A stretch of DNA of 64,000 nucleotides from Panorpa germanica (taxonomy: Eukaryota > Arthropoda > Insecta > Mecoptera > Panorpidae). The position numbers and the translations under genes were made by a program. The stretch is taken from positions 28,068,535-28,132,534 of the forward strand of contig OY783203.1 of the NCBI GenBank assembly GCA_963678705.1, given 5' to 3'. Position 1 is the first letter of the stretch. Every line of letters starts with the position of its first letter. Below the pieces are notes generated by a model. The model saw only the letters and a list, made by a program, of their open reading frames with translations, made no database searches and was not told where the DNA came from. Positions 22,873 to 35,364 of this stretch are shown here, piece after piece.

Positions 22873-23640
22873 CATTCAATAAATAGTTTGTTCATAGAAA
22901 AGTTGAATATTACTTAAATATGTTTCTACATGCATAAAATGAGTAACGGGATTGTGCCCTCATTTTTTAGTGGTCGATTTTTCAATAGTTGATTGAAATT
23001 GATGTTAATAAATGTGTATTGGTGTGTCTATTTTATTAAATATCTAAATATTGACGGAGATATAGCAATTTAAAGTTTAAATTGTAGTTTTAGCGCTAGA
23101 AATGGTCGACCATTTTTGTATGACGTAAAATGCATTTTAACGTCAGTTATTTGTTGAGTAGGTCAGTGCTGTGGTAATGTTCTGTAGCTGTTGGTAGTCA
23201 AATAATCAAGTCAAGTCAAAGAATAATAAGTTTTTATTTTATTTAACCCTGCTAAGGCAGACATAATATTGAAATTTTATTGTTCCTTGAAATAGCTGTA
23301 AATAATATTTGATATTTTGATATATAAATACATATAGCAGAGGTTTATGAGCTGTAAGGTTGGTAACCTTATACAAGGATTGTGATGTCACATGCACTTG
23401 GAATGTGTACAACGTTGAATCCCTTTAATAATTGAAGAGATAAAATGATTTTTTTAATTGTTAATATCTTTTAACATATAAAGAGTTATTAAAAAATAAT
23501 TGGACATTTGAGGTTCTAGTAACCCACTTTATCAATATATAGTACACTTTTACAGAAATTAAGACATAGGACACAAACCCACTGTAAAACTGATTCAAGT
23601 AATATTCGGCTTTCCTATGAACAAACTATTTATCGAAATC
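22873..23640. mobile_element. Inverted-repeat DNA element, about 770 bp
   Basis: The left end holds AAATAGTTTGTTCATAGAAA followed by AATATTACTTAA. The right end holds the reverse (TCAAGTAATATTC, then TTTCCTATGAACAAACTATT), about 45 bp of imperfect inverted repeat. The right part (about 23,340-23,580) is a dispersed repeat also seen at 30.5, 31.5 and 42.1 kb, so the element may be nested or composite. No transposase ORF. Confidence 0.5.
23340..23590 (+). repeat. Dispersed repeat unit (TTTATCAATATATAGTACAC family)
   Basis: Segment running from GGTTGGTAACCTT through AACGTTGAATC and TTTGAGGTTCTAGTAACCCA to AAGACATAGGACACAAACCC. The same order occurs in reverse at 31,445-31,670, in part at 30,500-30,574, and with an internal deletion at 42,070-42,180. 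A fragment (AGAACCTCAAATG) lies near 22,640. Confidence 0.65.
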
Positions 23641-24319
23641 CAAATCAGTATCGTATCGTCTCTATTATAAAATAGAAATACATCATTTAAAAAGACTTTT
23701 ATTTAAATATTCTTCTGTTAAAATAAAAACAATAAATAATTTCTAATTAATTAGATACATATTGTCAAAACTTCGTTTACGGTAGGGCCCTAATAGGGCA
23801 CTAATTCCAATGTGAGAGGAGGACGGTACTTTTTTCTCAACATGTTTTAAAATCTATAAGAATTTTTTATTTATGTTTACTACCTGTGAATTTTGCTATT
23901 AGATCGATAAGAATTGGTCGAGCCGGAAACCCGGAGCCGGAGCCGGACATATTCAAACAAAAGATAAAAAATAAAATGGTGCATTATCTGCTAAATGAAA
24001 TTTTACGGAGAACTGAGTAATTACCTAGTTTTTATGTTAAATTTGTAAATTTTAAATCAGATAACACTTATAAACAATGGTATTTAAATATCTCCAAAAA
24101 TGAATGGTTTTAAAGTACTAAAATAAAGAATGCCTAAAATACTTAACGCGGGTCTTCTAAACCTGTACAAATTCCACTTATATTTGGAACGCATGCGCAT
24201 AACTAATTGCATTGTGCACTTTGTGCGCACAAATGTACCGAGACCGATCTCATACCCATTCGTACTCAGTTTTTTGTATTCATAGCTCAATTTTAACTTG
24301 CTTTGGTAAATTTATATTT

Positions 24320-25440
24320 CAGGTCCAACAAGAAATCAGGTCCTTCGTCCCTAGTGGACTTCACCGGCGCTCACTATAAGTCACGAGTACCGGCTACGGC
24401 ATTTACAATTTACATTTATGTCCAACTGTGGTAGCTCTGTTCACAGCTGGACAAAAACTAGTAATTAAGTCCTTTTGGTATACTAATTATACAATCTGAT
24501 TTAAGTTTAACATTTGAATCAATATTTAGTTATGAATAGATGTGAACAGTACCCCAACACTGTCTGCATTCATCTCAAATAACAAATGATGGCACAACCC
24601 ACACCCACTTACCCCACACTACTGCTTGGTAGTATTACTAATATTACAGCACCGCTTGATTCGCAAACAAAGGCTATAGTAAAATTAATCACTGGTAATA
24701 ACATACAACTATAATCGTCATTGTAAATGAGATGAAACAATTGACTTGTAGTAATTACAAATACAAATAATTTGGTACAAAATATCTGTAATATGTAAAT
24801 ATGAAGATTATTACACCCTAGTGTGTAAATGAAAATACCTCACCCTCTAATTTTGGAAATTTAGCTAGAGATAAATTTTGTTTTCTGAAGGAATTGAAAA
24901 TTGTGATTTAAAAGCAGTTGCAGTTTTTTTTAGAGCTCCGCTACAGTGTTCATTTGAAGAAAAAAAGTTTTGCCATGTTCTACTCTAAAAAGTGTCGCAC
25001 TGTGCAAACTGAAACCCTGTATTTTTTTACATTTTTCTGCACTGTCTGTCGATCTGAATGTCATCTTTAGCGATCAAAAGAATCAATGCTAACGCCAATA
25101 AAAAAGAAGCGACTCGATTATAAATGACATATTTAATGCCAAAAGCAACATGGCAACATTGGTATTAATATCTGACCAAGAAGATGTACTGTTAGAAGAT
25201 TAAATCGATCAGCGACACCGGGTATAGCAACAAAAAATACAGAAAAGAACTAATGCAAAAGAAGAACACAATTAAACAAGAAAAATAATGAAATAAGAAC
25301 ACAAAAAACACCTCCAAACGGAGCGATTACACCTTATCTAGGTTTTGTTTTGGACACAGGGCTGCCATAGTTGTAAATGCCGTAGCCAGTACACGTGAAC
25401 CATAACGTCAGTAGAAATAGAGGAGCTCATCCCACATAAA
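24320..25440. repeat. Diverged inverted repeats about 1.1 kb apart
   Basis: Around 24,380 the sequence reads CGGCTACGGCATTTACAA, and around 25,370-25,395 its reverse (TTGTAAATGCCGTAGCCAG) appears, with looser similarity (GTCCAACTG...GTCCAAAAC) extending on each side. This looks like an old DNA element with long terminal inverted repeats. The interior has no recognisable ORF. Confidence 0.4.
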
Positions 25441-25449
25441 AACTTCATT

Positions 25450-27140
25450 TAGTGAAAGTAAATGGGCATAACTTAAGTGTAGGCACCACATGATAATTAT
25501 TGAGACTTTTTATGCTATTTTTTCGTACGCCAAGGTGGACTAACCCCTTAATAATAATGTTGCATCAGTAGAGACACGTTTATATAATTTACCAATGATA
25601 CTTTAGGTTTGAAAAGTGGTAAATTGTTGGTTGATAATGACCCATACTAGTTAGTATTCAAAATAAACTCTTTGTTGTTTGCTACAATCAATATTTAAAA
25701 TTTAATTAAATCATTCAAAGGAAGTAAAAGCTTTCGGTAATCTAAATAATAGATTTCTATTTATATAAAATTTACTTTAAAGGATTTGTAAATTCAACTG
25801 AAATATATTTCGAGAATGAAATTAAATTCTGGCCATTAGAACAATTAGTTATAAGCCTGCATGGACGCTTCTAAAATGTGAAAGAGATGTATCTGTGGAA
25901 TAATAAACAGAAAAGCTCGGGGGAAGTATGTAGATACGTACAGCGTGTAGAGCGGCCTAGGCCTGTGCCCTTCCTTGGGCCTTCGTGCTGTATCACTATA
26001 TCTATCTATATCTGTGTTTTCCAACAGGAATGTCGGGAACTCGTCTGGAATATTTGAAATATGTGCCCCTTTTCTTTTAACGTAATAGACAATAAATAAC
26101 ATTATTCTATGAGAAATTTGTATTTTAATAACGGATTAAATTTGCTTTGTAGTACTTTTGAAGTTTAGTAAATGTAACATGAGTAATGTCAGGTAAATAC
26201 AGGGTGTCCGGAGGGAATGCTAAATATTTTAAATGGGATTTATCTTGCAGAGTGGGTTAAAGGAGACTGATCTTGCAGGATTTACAATTTCCTGCGAACT
26301 GATATTATGATAAAATATACCTTATGTATACTTATCATAAGATTCTTTAGTGATCGTATAGAAATATTAGATTAGGAAGAAGCACTCTATCATATAGAGC
26401 GTTGAAGTAAACGCCAGTGTGCCTTCACAATCGAATCATACATGTAGTATAAACGTAGTCTACTAGCCGGCGCTGTCTAAAGTGCTTCTTTACGACTAAA
26501 TCAGTTCTCCATTCAGTTTTATAATCATTCAAACTATATCCACTTTATCCTTCATATGTGTAAACATTTTTGATTATTACCAGCTGCTGGAATTCTTATA
26601 GGTAATTAAAATGTACTATGTGAAAACAAACGCGTCAGATTGCTCATGTTAGATTTCTAGATAGAAGTATGCAACTCGGACTGAAAGGAGAACTGAACAG
26701 ACCGGGTAATCATCTGGACTACTACTTGATGACGTCGATCCGCGATTGTATACTTTATCGTGAGAGAAAATTTCAATTCAAACGTTTCTCAATACACTAC
26801 CGAAGGCGCTACTTATTATATTATAAATACGGACGTATGAATTACGAATTATTTCACAAAACTGGTGAATTCATAAATAATAAAATCTGCTGCTCTTATG
26901 ACAAAGTGCGCTATTCCGCAAATACTCATTAAACATTTTGGAGTCACTTTTCCATCACATTGAAGATGTGCATGACTACTTTGTCATGAAAGAGTTCATT
27001 TACACTTTAGTTTCTTACAGTCGTTCATATAAATGTCTAAATTACCGGCTACAAATGGCGAAAGAACCCCACCTGTCGGAATATAAATGAAGATAAAGTT
27101 GATGCGAACTATAATTGAAGTGCAATAGTGATAGAAACGT
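25450..27140. other. Intergenic, no gene recognised
   Basis: AT-rich sequence with two short open frames (about 25.85-26.1 kb minus and 26.67-26.93 kb plus) that show no recognisable motif. Confidence 0.4.
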
Positions 27141-27177
27141 CACAAAAAGGGACACTGCACCAAATTGTTAACTGGGT
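27128..27177 (+). mobile_element. Terminal fragment of CCCAGTAAACA element
   Basis: CACCAAATTGTTAACTGGG matches the right end of the copies at 31,444 and 46,980 (CACCAAATTGTTTACTGGG) with one change. No matching left end was found. Confidence 0.5.
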
Positions 27178-27599
27178 AGTCTCTTCCAGTATGAGATCAC
27201 CCTTAAACCTGCTCGGTTACCATGTTACGTTTGCAGAGCATACTATATTATTTATTCCTACCTTAAAAAATTCGTATATTTTCTCGTATTTTCGTTTCAA
27301 TAACTCAAAAAAAAAAATCCAATGTTCTTGTAATAAAATGTCTAATCTCGCTAGACGTCAGACGTCATGTTTTTCAGTTTTTCAGTTTTTTTCAGTTTTT
27401 TTTTTCTTTATTGGATCGATGTTTTCTCTGTTTCTTTTTATTCTACTTCTCTTTTTAAGTAGACATATCTGAAGACAACACGCGAAATATGAATTCCGCA
27501 TCTGACGTTTGAGAAATATGTCTTATAGTCTTTTACGTTTCTCCAGAGTTCTCTTGGTTGCTTATTTGTATTTCTTATACTAGGTTACCTTTGATTATG

Positions 27600-27602
<3 letters not shown>

Positions 27603-27676
<74 letters not shown>

Positions 27677-27680
27677 TATG
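27603..27680. repeat. (AT)n microsatellite
   Basis: About 70 bp of uninterrupted TA dinucleotides, then CATATATATG. The Tyr-Ile frames across it are artefacts of the dinucleotide. Confidence 0.97.
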
Positions 27681-28713
27681 TGTGTCGATGAGCCTCGGTG
27701 TTTAAAAGTTATTTCGTTTAGATTAACTTATTCTACAAGACTAAAAAGCAACTAAAACAAATTTTAAAAAATTACGACTATAGTGAAATAGTTAGTAATT
27801 TTCCTGATTTTTACGTTTATTACAAAAACTACTATAAAAATGATATTTTTATTATCGGATAACAATAAAGAATAAATAATAACTACATGAACTTTTGCAA
27901 TATCATAGCGCCGCGCTGCCCATGTATATTTTTAGTAGAACTAATGGCTTTTATGTCATCGGAAATGGTCAACCCATGGCAGGCGTACCAGAACTAGTAT
28001 ACCAATAGATTGTAGTTACTTCTAACCCCATATCCACACATTCGTGTTGGAGTACAAATATCTAAAGCGAATGTACTTACACAAGCTGACAGGGCAAATT
28101 TACGGTATTTGTACACTAACACAAATGTTCTTCACTGATTACTGGCTTATAGAAAGTTATGAAATGGTAGTACCACAGATTGAGAAACCATCCTGTGTAA
28201 ATCCTGCTTAGCAACAGGAATGCATGTTATTCTCTTATCAATCCATCTTTCTAACAGTTTCAGTTCTAATTTTAATTAATTCACATTATGTGTACTTTCT
28301 ACAAAATTTAGAAAAATATAAAAGAAAAGAAATTTCTTAAAGTTATGTGTACGTAAGAAGAGATAATAAGAAGTTACTTTCACCTTGGTTTATTGTATTT
28401 ATTTATTCAAAATTTTCATTTCAATATTACCTTGGGCATCTATTACTCATCTCATATTAAGGCAACTGGTAAAAGAATCAATAAAATAAATGAATTTTTG
28501 ATTGCTAATTTAAATATAGAATGTACATTAGTAAGAATTGTATCAGAAATCAGCCGCTGCCGGTGAAATATATTCAGACATCAAATTACCTTTTGAAATA
28601 CTCATACTAACAGAATTTTGAAAGGTGAGTTAATGTTTCAAACGTAAAGAAAAATATTCGCTGTAATTATTAGAGGCTTACATTCGGAAATGCTGAATTA
28701 TAAACTTGAGGTC

Positions 28714-29022
28714 TTTCAACAACAGCGGTACTTTTGGATGTTTCAACTAGTGCGGTAATTTTATGATTGTCTTAACAAGAGCGGTCATTTTATGGATGAT
28801 TCAACAAAAGCGGTTATTTTATGGAAGCTTTAACAAGAGCGTATATTTTGTGTATGTTTTAATAAAAACGATGATTTTATGGATGTTTCAACAGGAGTGA
28901 TCATTTTATGGATGTTTCAAAACAGCGATTATATTATGGATGATTCAACAGGAGCGATCATTTTATGGATGTTTCAACAAGAGCAGTAATTTTACAGATG
29001 TTTTAAAAAGAGCGGTCATTAG
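28714..29022 (+). repeat. 29-bp minisatellite array 1, about 11 degenerate units
   Basis: Units begin TTTCAACAAGAGCGGTAATT and end with TTATGGATG. Eleven copies, most 29 bp long and rather diverged. The same unit forms the array at 42,278-42,680. The unit length is not a multiple of three and there is no spacer. Confidence 0.92.
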
Positions 29023-30499
29023 TAATACGCTCTCATTGAAAGGCGTTATATAAACCAGGCGTACGACAAGTCCAAAACTACTATGCAACGGACCGCATCG
29101 CCAGATTTTATTTTATCCGGCGGACATTTATCCCAGTTTCGATTACAGCTGCAAAATAAATCTGTCAAAGATTCTATACTAATCAGCGTAACTCTGCTAT
29201 AGGTAGAATTTGTTTAAGACTGGTTTGTGGTTCCCCACAATACTTCTACACAGATAAACAATTTATCCTAATAACTGATCCGGGTATCGCACCCAAAGCC
29301 GCAGCATAACTCATACTATTTCTAAAAATGTTACATTTGCATGTTAAGTTTTTAAATCAGTCAATTCAGTTCGGCTCATGCCTCCAACTCTATAATACAT
29401 TTTCCTCCTTCCACAGCATGTGACGCATCTGCTTCTCCCACGAGGTGGTAACAGGGAATTCTTTTTTATTTGCAAAGAATCTCTGTGACAAGATTACACA
29501 TTTTCTTCTGAGATTTACACCGGTACACTTATTTTACACAATGAAAAATAATTTGAAAAATATTTATAATTTACGGGTCAATGATTTCAAAAATATTAAA
29601 GGTACAACAAATATTTTTTCTACGTCTCATGAATTATTTTCACATTTCAAACGAAAGCAACTGTCAGTTTCGGTATTATGTTCGTTTTTCTGTAAATAAG
29701 AGTCGATTTTTCAAGGCTTATTTTATTTATTTATGTTATGCGCATTGGGCTTTTCTATTATTTACAGTGTAATAGTTGGGTGCTTAGTATAGGTTTTTGG
29801 ATTATTATATTTTTTTTGGGGTATTATTATAAAATATTACAAACGTTCAAGCTGAATATTTGCTGTAATTTTTTTTTTAAATTATAATAATACTTCGCAC
29901 AAAATATTTACGACTGTCGGGCCTCTTGGGGTGCTCCTCGGGCTCCGAGAGCACCTAGCTCTGTAACGGCATTCACATGATTACCCAGGCGCACTTAACT
30001 GGCTTATACATATATAATACCCTTGAATATCAGAATACCTTGCTCACAATTTGATTTAAAACTTTAGAATAAAAATGCTTTCAAATTTTATATTCGTATC
30101 TCATGCCTTGTATAAAATATTATCATCAGGGCACCTTCCCTTTACACGCATTTTTGTGGTTCTATATCAACACTGGAAATTAAATCACTTGTAGAATAAA
30201 GGTAACCGCGCTTTCTATTTTCAATTTAGTTGCACCCTTCTAGAATTAACTTTTTGAGAGTACAACATGGATACATTCTTGTTTTTCTAATTTAATTTAT
30301 TTATTTAACATCAGCTTATTTCCGATTTCCATGCCGAGTCCTGGCACCGAATAAATCTTACTATGTTGACAGTATTTATGGTGTCGAGGCCTCAAATACG
30401 TACTTTATAAGTATGTAAGGCTCTGTTGTGTAGTTGGTAAAGAAATCTGAAAGAAGTAATCTGACTCCTGCCACGATTTTTCGATAGCCAGATAAACTT
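29023..30499. other. Intergenic, no gene recognised
   Basis: AT-rich. A copy of the SINE-tail-like repeat (TATGGTGTCGAGG) lies at about 30,330-30,400. A GC-richer patch near 29,920-29,990 (GGGCCTCTTGGGGTGCTCC) may be a degraded repeat. Confidence 0.4.
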
Positions 30500-31519
30500 A
30501 AGTTACAGCAGAATGGGCTTGTGTTCTATGTCTTAACTTTTATAAAACTGTACTATATATTGATAAAGTGGGTTCCCAGTAAACATTTTGGAGTAAATTC
30601 TACTTAAATTCTAAAACATATCATGAGTTTTTTGTCTGGAACGTGTTCGTTTTCTATTCAGTCGTTCATAGAAAAGGCCCTTGTTATGACCTACATAGAT
30701 CGCAACGACGCTTCACTGCTGAATTAAAAGCGGAGTCGGCTTATGATTTATGACCGGAGTTATAAACTTGACACTAGCAGGGATGGCAGGGGTATAAAAC
30801 TTAATGGAATTCTACTTTTTAGAGTCTGCAAAATATAAATATTTAAATGAAGAAATAAATAGATGTAATCTTTAGTACGGATCGTGAATTTTTTAATGAA
30901 TATTTTTCATCTTCAACAATACTCGTTATATTAGTTTTTTACATTGTTTTGGTGATTCAAAAATCCACGATCGGCAGGTCTGCGTTAGGTTTAAAACCTC
31001 TGTCTTACCATCGCTAAATACTATCTTCGTTTAAATACATTATATTCGGGGATTGAGGGAGATAGCGTCTGTCTATTACCATTAAAGAAATATTTGTTGA
31101 AAAAGGATAGCATATACTTTAAGCATACTGTACTGAAAAAAATACTATACAAGTATACAAGTGTAACGGTGAAAAATATATTTTACTTGTCTAACCGCAT
31201 CTCGTTTCTCTCTCACTTTGGAATACATGAGATGAAAGTGAACTTAAAAAAAATATATCCATGTGAGAAAGAAACAGAAATACTTAATGAATGATGTTGG
31301 AAAAAGAAAGAATATTATTATGAAAAAATTCTAACACTAACACAAAATCTGTGACAGGTAGAGAACTTGTAAAGCGTTAGAATAGAATTGTACGAGTGAC
31401 TCGAACTTCACCAAATAGGGCACTTCACCAAATTGTTTACTGGGAAGTTACAGCAGAATGGGCTTGTGTTCTATGTCTTAATTTTTACAAAATTTAACTA
31501 TATATTCATAAAGTGGGTT
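30500..31519. repeat. 75-bp direct repeats flanking a DNA element
   Basis: The stretches 30,500-30,574 and 31,445-31,519 both start AAGTTACAGCAGAATGGG and end AAAGTGGGTT. They match at about nine of ten positions and lie exactly on either side of the CCCAGTAAACA element at 30,575-31,444. They belong to the TTTATCAATATATAGTACAC repeat family. Confidence 0.85.
30575..31444 (+). mobile_element. CCCAGTAAACA DNA element, copy 2
   Basis: 870 bp bounded by CCCAGTAAACATTTTGGAG and CACCAAATTGTTTACTGGG. The interior matches copy 3 at 46,182-46,980 throughout. The shared ORF starts near 31,040 in frame with GDSVCLLPLKKYLLKKDSIY and ends near 31,294; here it is extended past the FGMKMN stop of the other copies. 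No known transposase motif seen. Confidence 0.82.
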
Positions 31520-31884
31520 ACTAGAACCTCAAATATTCAATTATTTATTAATAACTCCTTATATTTTAGGAGACATTTTTTATCTTTAATTATTGAAGTG
31601 ATTCAACGTTTAGAAAATTCCAATACGTTGTACCTCTCTTTCTATTATATAGCGAAGGTTGCCAACAAGGAAAAATAATCTCGATTACTTATTACTACTT
31701 ATTTCTTATAAGTCAAGCAGTAAAACTGAAATTCAAATTTGATATAGCTATAACTTCGTCAACTTTTGGATATTTCAAAAAATGAAATCGCCAATATACG
31801 TGTATTAACATTTATTTCATTGTACAATATTTATTTATTTAGTCCATTGAAGTTTAACCTAAAAATTGAGTTATATTATATATA

Positions 31885-32700
31885 TTTATTGTTAATTGTG
31901 TGTGCCTTTCGGCTTTACAATCTACCGTATTCTATTTCTTATTACATTTCATTCCTATCTTAACAATTCAGCCTTAAAACTAAACTTACTAATTTTATTT
32001 AAAACTAATTATTTTCCTAAAACTAAACTTAATTTATTTATTAAAACTAAAAAAAAATATTTTAGACTTTTAGTACTTCCAAAAAGTGCTTTCTGCTTCT
32101 TCTTCTCTTGACCCTCTCTCTTCATTTTCCCCATGCAAACTAGATAACGAGCTGGACCAGATAACTGGATTTTATATATGGACGACAGTCACTTCGCAGA
32201 CAATTAAATTTACCTTATTCTAGACCTTTTTATCTCCAAACGTACTTTCTGCTTCTTCTTCTCTTGACCCTCTTCCTTCATTTTCCCTAGTTTACCTGTT
32301 TCCTCGCTACTTCTTTCTTTCTCCTGCTTCCCTTCATTGCCTCTTTTAGTACTTCCTTTCTCTTCCTGTTCCTTGTGCAACCCAGCCATCAGCTTATTTC
32401 TTCTCCTGTTTTTTCTTTCCTTCTTACTATTTCCGCCATCCACCTCTTTCCTTCACTGCCTCCCTTTAATAGCTGGCCAATATTCCATTCGCTCTCTACT
32501 TTTTCCTTACACTCAAACTTAATGTGCTCCAGTGTTTCGTCCTCCGCTCCGCACATGAACCTAAAAAATGAGTTGTTAATTCTGAGACTGATGTGAGACC
32601 ACAGTTCGCTCTCTTGCTTTCCTTCCCTCTATCTTTTCAATCCGTTACTTCCTTTTCTTTCCTCTTCCTTCTCCTTCTCTCTATTCCTTCGTCTATACTT
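31885..32700 (-). pseudogene. LINE 3' end with CCHC knuckle, copy a
   Basis: On the minus strand, MCGAEDETLEHIKFEC is followed by KGGSEGKRWMAEIVRRK and a Lys/Glu-rich tail ending near 32,210; AT-rich 3' sequence follows, with GTAAAGCCGAAAGGC close to the end. The C-x2-C...H-x4-C pattern (first Cys lost here) is the C-terminal zinc knuckle of several insect LINE polyproteins. A segment of about 145 bp is locally duplicated (32,080-32,120 against 32,225-32,290). It is truncated at the 5' side. Confidence 0.65.
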
Positions 32701-32799
32701 CTAGTATACGCTAAAATGTTTAGATTTTCTTTAGAAATAGAATATATATTTAAGTCTTTTATAGTATATGATATACCTTAACGGTAAATACAGTTACTT

Positions 32800-35364
32800 A
32801 TTTTATTTTTATGTTGGCAAGACTACTTAGACTTTTCAACATTCCACCACACTTAACAATTACAGTGTTTGTTATTTGTGCAGCACATCAAAACATGTGA
32901 TACCTCGATATGTGAGGAGTAGAAAGGAGAGTGAGTGGGGGCATTCCAGAGTAAGAAAAGCGAGGCGGGGTTCGACCCCTCTGCGATGCTTAATATCTTG
33001 TATACTATAAACGACTGCTACAATGATAGCGATTTTATATAGCACTCAATTGATATAAAAAATATTTTTATATATACTCGTATACTCATATAACAAAATT
33101 CTGAAATAAAGTTGGTATTAAATTTAAGCTAAGAGGTGGGAGTATGGATTATAACTGTCAGCGTAAATTACATTAGCCCTTCGAGTAATTAACGAAATTA
33201 GTAAATTAATAAACAAGCTAATTATGAAAATAATGATATATTTAATAAGCTTTTTTATATTACTTCTAATTTATAAAATATTTAATTTCTATCTCATTAG
33301 CTAATTGTACTTTTAATTTATTATCATTATCAACAGTAACGGAACAACGATTTTCTTGAACCGGGGCAAGAACTAAATATTGGCGCCCCCCTATTTTAAA
33401 AAAATAGAATTCATTTTTCATTTGTCATTGGCGAAAAAAATATAACGTCAAAAACTAAAAAAAATTTCCCTAAAAAATAATTTTTTTGAAAAAATTAAAA
33501 ATGTACGCAGTTCTTTTCGGAATTTAGCGCCCCAATGAATTATTATCCGTCCGGGGTAAATTTCCCAGTATCATATTCTTGTACTATATATATACATGAC
33601 TAGAACTGGCTCGCGGAAACCACTGGTTTCATTGATTATGATATTTATTTTAATATTATTATATAATTTAATGCTTGTTAATATTGGCAGAAAAAAGGTT
33701 AACATTAAGCCGCGTTTACACTTGTTCAATTATAATTGAACAAATAATTTTTTTTTTGGCAAACACCTGTCCGAACTTGTTTTAAAAATATGGCAAATAT
33801 TCAACACTCGAACTGAGCATTTGAGGTTATGTTTTTATGTCATAGTCATCAACGTGTCTGTGTACGGTACCTCGAACATGGCCGAAGCAAATATTTGAGC
33901 GCTTTGATCAATTCTATTTTATGAGACCCGTAAGTGACATTTTCACTACAATTTCATAAACCAATATTTTGAAACTAATGAATATCACACTAGTCCAATT
34001 CATGACGCATGACGTCAAAGAAAAAGTTTAAAAATAAGGCCCTAAATATAAATTCATTTATTTTTAATTTGTAATACTTAGGATTTGTAACTGAATCAAC
34101 TGAGTCTGCAATAAATACTTAAAAATACTCTCTTTCTACAAGGGATCTGTATATTCATTATTAATATTTTGTGGATTAATTGTTACAAAGTACTCACACA
34201 ATATATTTAAATGTCAGAAGTTTCAAGATTTTCTCAACATTATTATTTAACATATTATATAAAGAATATGCAACGAATTTTATTTTAATACTTCCACAAA
34301 ATAAAATTTAAAATACTCGTACTTCAAGTTATAATATTAAAAGAAGGATTACGCCACTAAACGCCCCTTGGGGCACGTATACTTGAAGATTATCTGTTTC
34401 TCGAACCGCCTTTTAAGGTATTTTGCATATTTGAAACAACGCCTATCTCACGAGCTTTCTTTTTTTACTACTATGTACATTACACTCTTTCCTTTATTCA
34501 GATATGTCTAGAATTACAGGTTGTTTATTTAAATTATCCTTTAAAACGATAAAAAAAATATATATCTTTTACAAAAAGTATAAAAAATCTATCTGAGTCA
34601 CGTTAAGGCAGGTACCGTTAATCGGGAATACGGGAATACGGGTACTGGGATCGGGGGTACTTTCTTAAGTATTTATTTTAACAATGTTTATCGGAGGAGG
34701 GTTGTCATTTTGTCAAGTGCTGCTTATCAGTTACGCCTTGCCAAGAAAAATGCATTAAGATCAGTTTAAATAACATTTAAATTATTTATAGGGAGAAGAA
34801 TATAATGATACCATAAAATACGGGTACCTGAACTTTTTTAGCAATGTGCTGAAGAGCCAATGCTTCGGTTATGGTAATAAATCCATAAAAGTAATATAAA
34901 TACCTTGTTAAAAAGGTGATTACGTCAGAAAAATGTTAGATATTTCTATGTTACTGTGTTAAAATGCAATACATTTAACTGCACTTTTGTATAGGAGGAG
35001 AGGAGGTAAGCAGTAATGCACCAAGTTATCTGAGAGCCCTGGCCCTTAAAATTAAAGAGCCCTATAAAAACAGTATTAATCCTAATCATAATTTTATAGT
35101 TGTAGGTAAATAATCTTTTATTTCTCTCTTTTTTTGTCTCTCGCCCAAATCAGTTGGGTTATGACCCATAACTAAATTTATAAAAAAACTGCACTGTATT
35201 TATTCAATTCGCAATATTATAGAAGTTATTAACGATTGAAATAGAAAGTTGTTATTAGTATTTTAGTTAGTATTTTTTTAATGTTTTTACTACATTCATC
35301 TGCCTTAACTAATTAAATTACATATCATTGTATTTAATTCATTTTTGATCCTTATTATATCTAA
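32800..35364. other. Intergenic, no gene recognised
   Basis: AT-rich. Contains a perfect 22-bp palindrome at 33,722-33,743 built on TTGTTCAATTA, and a B-box-like GGGGTTCGACCCC near 32,968 without a convincing A-box. Confidence 0.45.

Noticed and set aside
26669-26932. 87-codon open frame with RYRRRY-like residues
   Set aside because: No motif, no repeat in other frames and no splice sites. Too weak to annotate as a gene.
28714-29022. CRISPR-like array
   Set aside because: The 29-bp units are head to tail with no unique spacers, and the genome is eukaryotic. It is a minisatellite.
32210-32443. Lys/Glu-rich minus-strand protein as a host gene
   Set aside because: It is the tail of a LINE ORF that recurs at 62.9-63.5 kb right after a CCHC knuckle.
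32880-33000. tRNA or SINE at the GGGGTTCGACCCC sequence
   Set aside because: A B-box-like match exists but no A-box or pairing acceptor stem could be found.
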